A DNA stretch of 64,000 nt from assembly GCA_027886185.1 (NCBI GenBank), contig WOAB01000052.1, forward strand, positions 2,170,001 through 2,234,000, read 5' to 3'. The stretch is from Rheum nobile (lineage: Eukaryota > Streptophyta > Magnoliopsida > Caryophyllales > Polygonaceae). A model generated the notes under the pieces. That model was not told the DNA's origin. It searched no databases and saw only the letters and a program-made list of their open reading frames with translations. The position numbers were made by a program, and so were the translations under genes. Below, piece by piece: positions 24,094 to 34,974 of the stretch; position 1 is the first letter of the stretch; each line of letters starts with the position of its first letter.

Positions 24094-25300
24094 AATAACT
24101 TACAACTAAAAGAATGAGATGACCCCTGAATGACGATACCTTAGGAGCATCGTTCCTCGACTGATATAGCCTAGTCCGGAGCGACCGACACCAATCGTAA
24201 TCCTCCATACGATTAGGGAGATCCCAGTCAAACCAATTCATAATTTTGTGGTCGTAGTACCATTGGCACTGGTCTCTATATCAATGGAGTAAAACAACAC
24301 AACAAAATCAATATCAAACATCAAATCCACATCCGTGTTTGCTTTCAGCATATTCGCCACATCATGTGTACAGTGTATTGCACAACTTATAGAAATGTGA
24401 TACACAATAATAAGTGAAACTGGTGCACAAACTTTAAATAGTGTTGTGCACAAGATAGAACCAAGATGGTGCACAAGTATATAACAGAGAGGTGCATAAC
24501 TTAGAATACAATAAACTAGTGTACAAATTTTGCATAGTGCAATGCACAAGACAAAGTCAAGTTGGTGCACATGGATAAGGAAACTAGTGCACAAATATTA
24601 ATAATATAGTACACATAGATTTTAAAAAATATCACCTCTGTGAGCATCCTCAAGTTGTTCTAAAGACTGTCCAACTAATTTAGGGACTTTGGGAACTTGT
24701 GCAGGAATCTAAACGACTTCTATAGCAGCTAAAGCGTTAGATTGTACTCCTGACTGGATGCTTGGATCTTTTTCTTCCACAAACATAACCTTCCTTTTTG
24801 AAGCAGAATGTTTGCTTCGTGAAAATGTTGCAAAGAAAAACACAATATAGATGACAGGTGCACAAAAGAATCAAACAAAAATTAGATGCACAACAGAGTC
24901 AACATGATAAAGTAATGTGGTGCACAACAACAGTACAAAGCATTGAAAATAAAAAGAATACAAAAAAATCATTCTAGTCCATGATATAGAGTAATGTGGT
25001 GCACAATTAAATAAACAAGCAATACACATTTAAAAGACACAAACAAAATCACACAGGCACCAATTCACTATATTATAAGTAGTAACGAGGTGCACAATGA
25101 ATAGAAATGTGGTGCACAACTTTAAAAAAAATAGTGAACAAAGAAAAGCAAACTTAATGCACAAGGATAAAGTGAACTAGTGAACAGTAAACTATCTAGT
25201 GGTGCACAAGCAAAGTACGAATTGTAAAAATAATGCGATGCACAACCTATAATACAATGGTGAACAATCGAAGACAGTTTGGTACACAAAAATACCACAG
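19740..25300. repeat. GGTGCACAA motif fields across the protease gene introns and intergene
   Basis: Dense blocks lie at 19.74-20.45, 20.97-22.13, 23.58-24.62 and 24.85-25.30 kb, mainly GGTGCACAA on the + strand and so TTGTGCACC on the coding strand of the protease gene. Protease exons at 21.3-21.7, 22.25-23.56, 24.1-24.3 and 24.63-24.82 kb are nearly free of the motif. Confidence 0.85.
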
Positions 25301-25501
25301 AATATGAAATAGTCATACATACAACACGAATATATGAAAATCAATCTCAGAAATCAAAATAGAGATAAAAAACAACTTACACACTCTTATGTATGGATAA
25401 AATTAAAAAGGAAACAAAATCAACAAACAAAAATAGATGTCTAGGGTGAAGTTTACAATAATTTCACCTCGAAATGGAGAATCACCTTGACTTCTAGACA
25501 T
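20690..25501 (-). pseudogene. C48 (Ulp1/SENP-like) cysteine protease of MULE A, decayed
   Basis: Read on the minus strand: an ATG at 25,501 (MSRSQGDSPFRGE); a Lys-rich exon at 24.82-24.63 kb with a TAG; an exon at 24.3-24.1 kb with MEDYDWCRSL, the block found in DUF1985/C48 transposon proteins, ending in a GTAAGT donor; a Pro-rich then acidic region (23.56-22.25 kb); LKPFVVEM at 21.54 kb; NPRIDIIDNS with the catalytic Asp and a preceding His-Leu-Tyr (21.43-21.30 kb); and PWRDPNSKKDCSIW near 20.8 kb, with the catalytic Cys in a damaged DCG context. Frameshifts occur, for example near 24,240. Such proteases cleave SUMO-like tags in cellular relatives; their role in MULEs is unsettled. Confidence 0.75.
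24006..24091 (+). repeat. (GA)n microsatellite, about 43 units
   Basis: An uninterrupted GA run starts about 20 bases inside the protease intron, just past the GTAAGT donor (minus strand). It creates a false Ser-Leu repeat frame. Confidence 0.95.
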
Positions 25502-25839
25502 TTCAGTGTAGATTGGAAGATTGAGATTGCAAAAGGCTAGTGGATGAGATTGAATCAGAGAGAAGGAGAAGTTTGTTCGTGAAATCGCCTTAAAACCAAC
25601 TTCGAAAAAGAGAGCAAGAGAGAGGAGGAGAAAATGAACGGACTTTCAAATGAAAATGTTTTTCAGATTATTACACGCGGAAGGCGTGCAAGATGCAAGT
25701 TGTGGTGCGTAATTGGCGATTTTCAATCCCATTCGCGAGATTGTGGCTAATGATTAAACTCCATCTAACGGTTGTTGGGAAACGTTCATAGTTTATGTTT
25801 ACCATTACCCAATACATGTTGTTATTGGTTCACAATTTA

Positions 25840-26473
25840 AGTTTACCTTGAATTTTTTTAGATGAAGGGGACCCTCCCACCTTAAAAAAATTTGGTGCAT
25901 TTAAATAATCAAAACGAATTTACACGTGATGCAAATAGAGATTGTATTCTTTATGCACAATTTAAATTGAACCAGTACACGACATATGTGCTTTGTGGTG
26001 CACTATCGCTAAAATAGAGATGCACAACATATATGAATATTGTGCTACCCAACTTTTTTTAATTGGAAATGTAGTTAATCATTGTGAATGTTGTGCACCA
26101 AGTAATATATATTTGTGCATCGATAAGTAGGACATTGTGCACTACTGTAAAATGAGTATGTGCACCTTGAGTTTTTGTGCACTGTTTTGTTCTTAAATGC
26201 ATGTGCATCAAGCTTTGAATATTGAGCATCAAAATACACTATTTTGTGCACTGTTTTGTTCTTAAATGTTTGTGCATCAAGTTTTCAATATTTGTACGTC
26301 AAAGTACACCAATTTGTACACCACTGTATCTTGACTTTGTGCACTTGAATTTGTGAAAGGACTAAGTTGAGCCAGTGCACCAAGCATGTACTTAGTGGTG
26401 CAAAAATGATTTGATTGAAAGTGCACAATGAAATACCGAAACAATGCATAATAAGAGAAAGTTTAGTGCACAA
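25840..26473. repeat. Right-end motif field of MULE A
   Basis: Mixed GTGCAC motifs in both orientations lie upstream of the protease gene start and end near 26,473. The stretch 25,510-25,830 holding the presumed promoter and 5' UTR is motif-free. Confidence 0.8.
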
Positions 26474-26639
26474 TATTGGCCCCAGCAGCCGTTACTTGTT
26501 CATCTAATACTCAGAAGGCTTGCAATTCCTATGTATCATCTAATACCAGAACTTAATTAACTTACTGTTACTTGTTCTCTTACCATTTGTCATCTGCAAT
26601 AATTGCCCCAGTATTGGGGTTGCACTGAACATTGCTAAT

Positions 26640-26933
26640 GGATTCGAGCAGTTGCCGAAAATCACAATTATCTTTGAAGCGTTTATATGTAGACTTCGTC
26701 TACACCTTCTGCGGTACTCACATGTCGCGTCTATAAGGCCTGAGACCTTAGAAGCGTCATACTATGCCAACCTGATGACTTTCCAGGAGGTCACCCATCC
26801 TGGGACTACTCCCGCCCTAGCACGCTTAACTTCAGAGTTCTTTGTCCTCACTTGAACCCTGAAAAGGAAGAGCTCTTGTCGGCATGAGTAGCACTCTAAT
26901 CCTTATAAAGGATTACAAATATGAGGTATTACA
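26640..26933 (-). mobile_element. Cassandra-like TRIM fragment with 5S rRNA-derived promoter region
   Basis: Read on the minus strand, 26,854-26,767 matches the internal part of plant 5S rRNA: AAGTTAAGCGTGCT, then GGGCGGGAGTAGT, then AGGATGGGTGACCTCCTGG. The flanks are not 5S, and upstream the sequence starts TGTAATACCTCA at 26,933, as an LTR would. Cassandra TRIM LTRs are known to carry such a 5S-derived segment. The left border and a TSD were not found, so a 5S pseudogene is the alternative. Confidence 0.6.
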
Positions 26934-26949
26934 ATATCTCCTCATCCAT

Positions 26950-27655
26950 TGGAGCTTGTGAAGCTTGCACGATTTGGTCCACCACCTAATCCTAGAACCC
27001 CTCAAGGTACTTGTCTGCAGCAGGAGTAAGATCCTCTAAATCGGCTAAACGTCTAACCATCTTCCCAAACGACAAGTCTACAAAGCCGTGTGAAAAGCAA
27101 GAAAATTAGCAAATTATACAAAGTAGAAAATGAGAAACAAGAAGGAGCTTTGCGATTCGAGGGATTAGTAACCTCTGGGAGCAGGGAAGAACCCTCCCAT
27201 GGTGTCTCAGCAAGATATTCCTGACAAATCCCACGCGAACGTTGGGAAGATTCTCACCACCGCGTGGGTGGGGGCACTCAATCCCATCTCTTCAAGCTTC
27301 GCATGCGTGATAACTTCGTCAAAAGTAAGATCTTCACGAGCTCAAAAGTGGGTTTCATCTTGATACTCAGACAATGGAAGTATAAACAACATAAGATCCT
27401 CCTAACGTTAGGGTGAACTTGTATGGGGCTCGTGCCAAGGGTGTTTAGAACATCCCGAAATAGGGGGTGGATTGGCACGCGAAAGCCCCCTTGAATCCTG
27501 GTAGGCTCACCACCATAAAGTTAGGAAAATGATTTAAAGAGCGAGACCCCTCCTTGGGAAGATCCAACACAACCCCCTCCGGGAAGGGGTATTCCCCTGC
27601 TATCTGTTGCAGGTCTGCGAGGGTAAGGGTGCTCTTGTCCCCGTGTTTCTCTCTA
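26950..27655 (-). pseudogene. Degraded gag-like ('putative gypsy type transposon') remnant
   Basis: Minus-strand pieces in different frames read TLADLQQIAGEYPFPEG, then FMVVSLPGFKG, then PIHPLFRDVLNTLG and IQVHPNVRRIL, and nearer the left VRRLADLEDL. The PIHPLF...LG...PN order is typical of the plant 'putative gypsy type transposon' domain. Several frameshifts separate the pieces. Confidence 0.5.
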
Positions 27656-27659
27656 TAAA

Positions 27660-30019
27660 TGGTCGTTCAAACTCACTTGCACATAGCTTTTATACGAAAA
27701 TTTATTTCATTTTTTAAAGAAATGAAATCATTTAAGATATTAGATTAAAATATTATTTCAATTTATAGTAATATATTTTGTTGTTATCGTTACATCTTCA
27801 TTACATGTTTCTAATGTCAATTATCACATTTAAATTATAGATCGTAACTTCTTCTTTTCATATTTTAAACTCTTAATTGATTAGAGGCTGGTTTAATATA
27901 GATGGCAAATGAATGTGACCATAAGGAGAAATTTTACCTCTATATAAAGGCCATATAGATACAAGACATCAATTCCAAAAAATAAAATATCTCAATCCAC
28001 ATGGTCATTTTCTTATGATTTTCTTACACCTTATTCCTATAATTGCTTGAATTAGATTTTTATAAGGGTAGTTTATTGATATCTATTTTATGAGTTGTAA
28101 TTGACATTTGTATGTTTTATTGTTCTCCATTTTATGAATTGGAATTTGAATCGATATTTGTGTATTTTTGTGTTGTAATTTTGTTCAGTGACAAGTATAA
28201 TATCGATCTCTTGAGCACATTATCACAATCCTTCTGAACTATTGATGCTCATTCACATAAGCCAAAATTGAAAGTGTAAGCTATTTTATTAGCTCTGTTC
28301 TTTTTTCAGAACACTTTTTCCCATAAATTCTTTAGCTTCAAGCCACAATGATAATATTTAATTAATTATTTTCTTAATTTTTTTTGTATAATAATAACTA
28401 AGCCAATTATTATTACTCTTTAACAACTTTAAAGCTCAAAATATACATTTGTCAAATGTACATTTTTGGGTAGTTTTGCATTCTCTGAGGTCATTTCTTA
28501 CCAGTATCACAAAGTTGTATATGTGATCAATTGGTAATCTTCTATTAGTAAAAAAAGAAGCAATATGTTTTTATTTTTAAATGAGAAAGTTTTAACTAAT
28601 TACTGAATTATTTACGTGGCTACATGTAATAACTATAATTAATTTACTAAAATGACATAAATAATTGAGATCATGAGTAATAAAAACTATAATCATAACT
28701 TCTTAGCAACATTCTATAGATATAAGTAATATAAACTATGATCATAACTTCATACCACATAAAATTATTTAATTCTTGGGTTTAAAAAAATCGCATGTTC
28801 ATATCTAAAAACAATTATTCTGTAAATGGTGTGGATAATATGAAGACATACAAAACCAAATATAATAGATCATGACCTACTAAAGCCTATTACTATGTAC
28901 AATCAAAGTGAGACAATTCCCGAGACCTTAGAAGCGCCATACCATATATAATAGATCATGACCTAAAACAATTTTTGAAATTCAAAATCAGAAGTCCAAG
29001 AGTCGCTCCTTGGATCATTTCCAAAGATTCGCTACTCGATTCTCTTTTCAAGTGCATGCGGAGAAATTGGCAAGAAAGCTTTTGTGTATCATTCGCGAAA
29101 CCCGCCTAGAGTAGTAACTCTTTCAAACTGTGACGGGACCAAGCCTTCGCTAATGCTTCTCAGAAGAGATCGGTGGAAATGATGCAAAGATCCTTTCAAC
29201 TCAACCAGGAGAAACCTACCCAGCTGTGAATTGCGTCCCATGGAAAAGGAGGAAGAAGATCATTAACCCGATCCAGGTGTGTTGTCGAAGATCCGCGTTG
29301 ATATAGATATTTTGTTGTGAGAAACAAAAGTTGAATGCAGATGCAAGCCCTTATGTTGGTAGGGACCAACTTCTTACGAGGTCTACAACGCCTGAGCATT
29401 CAAACACAATTGATATCTCGCCAAATTCCGAGCAAAAAGTAGAAAAAAAGGAAAGGAGGATGAAAAACATGTCCGTGCCAATGGAGTTAACAAGGTTGCT
29501 CGGGTGGTACCGACCTTAGTAGTGCTTGTGGTTGCATACAAAGCTCCTCTAAGATTTTTCATAAAAGCAAATGACTAACACTAAATGACTTGTTGTAAAC
29601 CTTACAGAAGAGTTGAGGTCAATGAAGGAACTGATGATAGGATGTTGCATCCTCCAGGCATGAGAGCTCCAACATCAAGATACATCATAAATGAGGTATT
29701 TGCAAATTTTGAGACTCATCCAGATTCTTTTGGCCATTGAGAAAAATCACTTGGAATTAACTAGAAATGCCTTCAATAATTAAAAAAGAGTTAAATTTGT
29801 CTTCGGTGATCCAGAAGATTTGATTACATAATTGTTCCTCTAATTTATCTTTCAATATGTAAAGGTGAGAGTTGTTAAGAATGCAACTCAAGTGGAGAAC
29901 ATGGCCATACAATGTCTAGCCACTATGACAAGAGACTACAATCGATTTTGCAAAATACCTCTGAAAACTTGATCAGGTACCTAAGAAGACATTCCTAGTA
30001 GCCAATTCTTCATCATTCA
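27660..30019. other. AT-rich intergenic DNA with uncertain remnants
   Basis: 27.7-28.9 kb shows nothing recognisable. 29.0-29.5 kb is less AT-rich but matches nothing I know. Two short exon-like frames lie at about 29,608-29,695 (ending MRAPTSRYIINE) and 29,866-29,970 (VENMAIQCLA), possibly from a disrupted host gene into which MULE B inserted. Confidence 0.4.
28861..28964. repeat. 18-bp direct repeat flanking a Cassandra-flank fragment
   Basis: TATAATAGATCATGACCT occurs at 28,861-28,878 and 28,947-28,964. Between them lies GAGACCTTAGAAGCGCCAT, one mismatch from 26,742-26,760 beside the 5S-like fragment. Confidence 0.8.
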
Positions 30020-30028
30020 TTTATTTAA

Positions 30029-30115
30029 GAAGGATTTGCAAAAACTACCAGAATTCAGTGGGCCGTTTGCATAAATATCAGATTTTAGAAAGTATTGCAA
30101 ATATGCCATAAAGCT
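30029..30115 (+). repeat. MULE B left terminal inverted repeat
   Basis: It aligns with the reverse complement of 43,600-43,685. The repeat is imperfect and contains internal echoes of AAATATCAGATTTT and AAGTATTGCAA. Confidence 0.75.
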
Positions 30116-30426
30116 GCAACACTTTGGAAAACTAAAAAGGTAAAATAAAATCTGAATAAACCTTTATGAAAATAAGTAAAAGTGCTTAAGATGCAGTTAA
30201 GTGTAAACGGTTATATGAGTAAGCCTAATTATATACCTGTTTAACCGGTAGCAGTTCTCATCTTCCCCAGTTAATGTTCTCCGCTGAAGAACCTTTTTTC
30301 CTTTCATCCCTGAACTCTTGAAGCGTATTCCTCACAGCAAATCCCAAATCCCCAAAGGCGAGAAGCCCTTTGTTAAGCCCTTTTTGAAGCCCTTTGTGAA
30401 GTCCTTTCTGAAGCCCTAGATCGACA

Positions 30427-33400
30427 ATGGTGAGGACTAGAGGTTTGCAGTCTGCAAAAGCCAGAGTGAAGAAGCAGAAGCCGAATGGTTCTATAGAGTC
30501 GAAGAGAAGGGTTGAGGAGAGCGCGAATGCGAAGGCGGCTCCAGTGGCGAGTGGCCGAAAGAAGAGAGCCTACAGTTCGTCAGAGGAAGAAGAATCACCA
30601 AGTCCAGTCATTTCGATTCAGAAGAAGAAACCGAGAATGGCTGAAGAACCAAAAGCCAAGAGGTTGAGGAAGGAGCCATCGAAGTCGGTTGGCGGGGTTA
30701 GTGATCTTCTCAAACTCTTAATTTTCTGGAAAAAAAAACAAAATGTTGTCTGAATGTGATGCATGCTAAAATTAGGCTTATGTGAAAATGAGAGCATGAT
30801 TTGCTCTGTGATAAACAGAGCACGGAGAGATGTGCAAAATTTATAGTAGCCTAAACTGTTACATCCATATGGCCTGACAAACGAAATTATATTCTGACGA
30901 AACGAATTATCTTACCTGACAAAGTAAGTTTTAGGATTTATGTGAATATGAATGTCATGTATTTGTTCTGTGGTTAGAATGTTAGACTTATCCTCAACAA
31001 CTTCCATTTGTTGATACAAAAGTGTAAGTTATACTCTAGGGTAAAGACTTATCCTCAACAACTTCCATTTGTCCTGGCAAACCGCAATGTAGTCTGACAA
31101 ATTATTTTGTATCCTGAAAACATATATCTTTACCTGACAAAGTAAGATGGTGCCTCTCTTTTATGTGAATATGAAAGTCATTCTTACCTGTCATGTATAT
31201 GTGAATGTCATTCATTACAGATAAGTTACAAGTGGCATTATGAGGAGTTGTTTTTTGGTCGGATAAATCAGAACTCAAGGCTTCAGTATCTTTCTTGTAT
31301 CGAGAACACGCTAACTCGAACAGACTGGCAGACAGTTATGTAGGGGCCCTTTGGCCCAATAATCAAAATAATGAAAAACATGAAACTGTCTGCACAACTG
31401 ATTCACCATGTCTTGTTTAGGCAACTGGACACAAAAAAGCAGTTTGAGACATGGTATGATCTTGGTGGAAAACCATGTAGGTTTTCAATAGAGGAGTTTA
31501 GGCTAATAACAGGACTGAATTGTGGGATGTCCGATGAGGAGGACAGTATGCAGGATAAGAATGCAGTGTTTGAATTTTTTGGTGTGAGGAGTATTACTAT
31601 TGCTAACCTTTTAACCAAGTTCTTATCCTATCGGGAGGACAATGTATATAAGCTGAAGATGGCCTTGTTGTTAATTCTTGAGGGTGTTGTACTTGGGGGT
31701 GATAAGAAGAGGAAGGTTAGACCCTTACATGTGAAATTGACCGAAGACTTAGATCGTTTCAATAATTTCCCATGGGGTAGGAGTGCATATCTTGACCTCC
31801 ATCAAAGTCTGGCTTCTGCTTTGGACACAAGAATGGAGTCAGTTTAGGCTGCACTTGCAGTTTCAGACAATGCAAGAGCAGGATACACCATACGGGGTTT
31901 CCCGATGGTGTTTCAGGTAATGTGTTAGTAGTTGAGTATGTAAAACTGAGAAAGGTTAATGCCTCTGTTCATAATTGTGGATTAATTCCAATTCTGTTTG
32001 TTTCAGATATGGTTGTATGAGGCAGTTCCCCATATTGGCAGAACATTTGCCCAAAAGCTGAATAAAGATGTGCATCCCCGAGGTGTGAGGTGGCTTAAAT
32101 CTAGTAGGCCAAGCTTGGATGCGATTTCTGCTGCCCTAGAGGGGAATTTCCCTGCTAAACAGATCCTTGTTGAGGAGGACGGAGAGGACTTGGGAGAAAG
32201 CTGTTATTTCCCGGAGGAGGAAGGACACAAATCCTTGGATGAGATTGTTAAGCACTTGAAGCCCAGAAGGAAAAATGCTAGTAAAAAGGCCAAGGGAGTT
32301 GGTAAGGGAGGGCAAGCTGGAAACATTGAGGGTTTCGACCCAAGGCAATTTATGTGTTGTTTGAATGAATTACATGAAATGATGCATGCTCTAAGGGAGG
32401 AATTTATTGAGTTAAACAAGTTCATAAGAGGCAAAGCTCCTAGAACAGGGGCATCTGGGGAGATTAACAGTGATAATGAACCCAACATCACCCAACACCA
32501 GCAGAGCATGAGGGAGGCAAAGACGGAGTCTGAAGCAAATGATGAAGAGGAAAAGATGGAGTCTGAAGATGACGAAGACAATGAGTCCAAAGAGGGAGAG
32601 TCTGAAGAGACTGAGACTGATGAGGTATGTATGCCCAAAACTTTCAGTTAGTATATGTACAGTTCAGTCCAGATGTACATATTTCAGTCCATTTTTGCAC
32701 ATTTCAGACCCTATATCATCGTTTCAGTAAACAGTTCAGTCCATATATGTATTCAGTCCATATATGCACATTTCAGTCAATTTGAGCACAATTCCAAAAA
32801 TATTTGCTTATTTCAGACCTTATATCATCGTTTCAGGAGACAATGGATGGAGAGCAAAATACTGGTGAAATAGTTGTGTATGATGCAGTTAATGTAGGTT
32901 GTCAGAAAGAGGCGGGTGAAGATGTCGCAATAGTAGATGAGGAAGAAGAGCAAGGGGATGCAACAGATCCACTGTCAGTTCTTGTCCAAACTTGTACAAT
33001 ACTACATGCAGATGAGAAGTTGGTTAATGAGGCAACACCGCAAGATGTGGAGGGACTCATCAAGGAGTTGGTTAATGACGAGTTGGTTAATGATGGGACT
33101 GTGGTGGCAACACAAGTTGAGGTGGCAACAAAAGCAGTGTCTGATGAGGGTGTGCATGACGGGGTTGTGGAGGAGCTAAAGGAAGCTGTTGTGAAGGGAG
33201 GGAGCAAGGTTGATGACGGAGGTGTGGATGTTGAGGAGGTAGCAAAGGGAGCTGATGTGGAGGGAAGGACCAAGGTTGATGACCAAGTTGTGGAGGAACC
33301 GAAGGGAGATGTGGAGGGACTAAACCCGGTTGATGAAGGAGTTATGGAGGAATCAATGGGAGATGTTGTGGAGGGAGGGACCAAGGTTGATGAGCTAGGT

Positions 33401-34771
33401 GTTGAGGCGAGGACTGAAATACAAGGTGAGAAGGTATCACAGGCTGATTTTGATGACGTGGGGGTGATGAAGGGGAGACCAAGGAGTCCAAAGTGTCGAG
33501 GAAGGGCAGACCAAGGAAGGGTAGCCAAGTTCCGAACAAGACATATCCAAGTCGCACTCGCGAGCTTGCTGCCAAGGCAAAATCACCCTACCGCAATATG
33601 GATGAGCAGAAATTGGCAAAAAAGATTACCAAAAATAGCAAGGTGGAAGGGATGACAGAGCTGGTAAAGTGGATGCAGAGTGAGAGGTTAGTGACTTAAC
33701 CATTATACTCAACTTAATAAGGAATTGATGAATTGAATGTCAAAATCTTATCTGGCCTGACTGTTAGAATTCTGACCTGCAATTGATACTTTGTGGACTG
33801 ACTAACTTGTATATAGCCTGTATATGTACTAATACATATATTGCCTTGCATAATATTCAAATGAATATGTACCATCATGCAGTATTGAACCCCGAACTGG
33901 ACCGGGTGGGCAATCATTGGACAATGAGTTCTTTGAGAGATTGTTTGCCCCAAAGATCTGGTTGCGCGGTGAGGTAATATTCCAATGCATTCTTACAAAA
34001 TAGTATGCATGTGTAAAATAGTTTGCAGTGGATACATTAACATTGTTGCACCATTACAGCATCTGGCGCAAATGATGGTCCTCTATCGTCAAAGGATTTT
34101 AGAGGATCCACAGCGGTTTTCGAAGGTGGTTGTGCTTGACCCATTTTGGCAAAACTATGTCAAAGGTGAATTCGATCGCTTCCAGAATAGTACCCCACTT
34201 GTTGGTAAGGATGAACCGATACTGTACATGATGGGTTCATGTCCGCAAGATTATGGCAAGAGATGGGATGATGCGGAACGCATATATGCGTGCTTCAACA
34301 TCCCAGAGTACCACTGGTTTGCCTTAGAAATTGATCTATGCGACTGGTGTGTGACGGTTTATGACTGCAATGTGGACCTGCACTCAGACAAGGATATTTT
34401 CGATATGATCCGCCCCATCGTTGAGACTGTTCCAAGATATGTCAAGATGTACGAGCCACTGGCAAAGAGATGTGAACCGTTCTTGGACAATCCAATGTCG
34501 GTGTCCCGTCGTGATAACCTTAAGCAGAACAAGCGCGGGTAAGTATACATGTATTTATGCAATGATAAATCCTTATCAAACTGCAATTGATACACATTCT
34601 AACGTGTTTTGTACATCTTGCAGAGGAGATTGTGGGGTCTACACCTTGAAGTACATTGAGTTATTGATTCTCGGCATGTCAAACTTGGATCTTGCGTCGG
34701 ACAAATTCATAGATGCACATAGAAGTCAAATGGCTCATAGTATTTTTAGATGTTGTTGGGATGGTCTTTAA
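30427..34771 (+). pseudogene. DUF1985-like / C48 (Ulp1-type) protease gene of MULE B
   Basis: Seven exons with GT-AG sites: 30,427-30,696; 31,221-31,916; 32,007-32,624; 32,837-33,686; 33,883-33,973; 34,060-34,538; 34,624-34,771. A basic N-terminus precedes a DUF1985-like part (FSIEEFRLITGLNCG), an acidic Glu/Asp-rich part, a long Val/Glu/Gly-rich repeat-like region, an AT-hook-like KGRPRKG, then the C48 domain with catalytic His (EYHWFALEID), Asp (VYDCNV) and Cys (GDCGVYTLKY) all present. Lesions: TAG at 31,341, TAG at 31,845 and a one-base frameshift in a G run at 33,460-33,464. DUF1985 proteins with MULEs include VANDAL anti-silencing factors, so a DNA-binding or protease role in element activity is plausible. 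Confidence 0.82.
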
Positions 34772-34974
34772 AGACTTTTGATGTAATGTGGTAATTGTAT
34801 TGTGTTGTTGGGAAACATTCGGCTAGGAACATGCTTGTGATGGTGTTTATGTCAGACAAGATATTGTTTTCAAAGATACTGTTTTTAGCATGTTTACATG
34901 CTTATGATGGTGTTTATGTCAGACAAGATATTGGTTTTACAAGCAGGCACCCCGGTTTGTAAGGTGAATTTCAT

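Larger units (their letters stand above)
14734..26473. mobile_element. MULE 'A': FAR1-type transposase plus C48 protease, motif-saturated
   Basis: A decayed FAR1/FRS-type transposase gene (+) and a decayed Ulp1-type protease gene (-) converge near 20 kb. Nearly all non-coding DNA from 15.24 to 26.47 kb carries GGTGCACAA-like motifs, which stop abruptly on both sides. Borders are set by motif extent and coding remains; no TIR or 9-bp duplication was identified, so the ends may be off by several hundred bases. Several stops and frameshifts in each gene show the element is old. Two blocks at 20,060-20,090 and 25,860-25,890 share a GGGGAC(A)CCCTCC core in direct orientation, so an internal duplication or a second nested element is possible. 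Confidence 0.7.

Noticed and set aside
23723..24241. 172-codon frame with a long Ser-Leu repeat as one protein
   Set aside because: The real exon ends at a GTAAGT donor; the Ser-Leu part is the GA microsatellite in the intron.
15242..26473. The GTGCAC repeats as a CRISPR array or classical satellite
   Set aside because: Spacing is irregular, units are only about 9 bp, both orientations occur, and they lie in introns of a plant transposon.
26767..26854. Functional 5S rRNA gene
   Set aside because: Only the internal part matches, with many changes, and no 5S spacer or T-run terminator is seen.
32204..33528. Long Ser/Pro/Thr-rich antisense frames opposite the C48 gene
   Set aside because: Shadows of the acidic Glu/Val-rich exons on the other strand.
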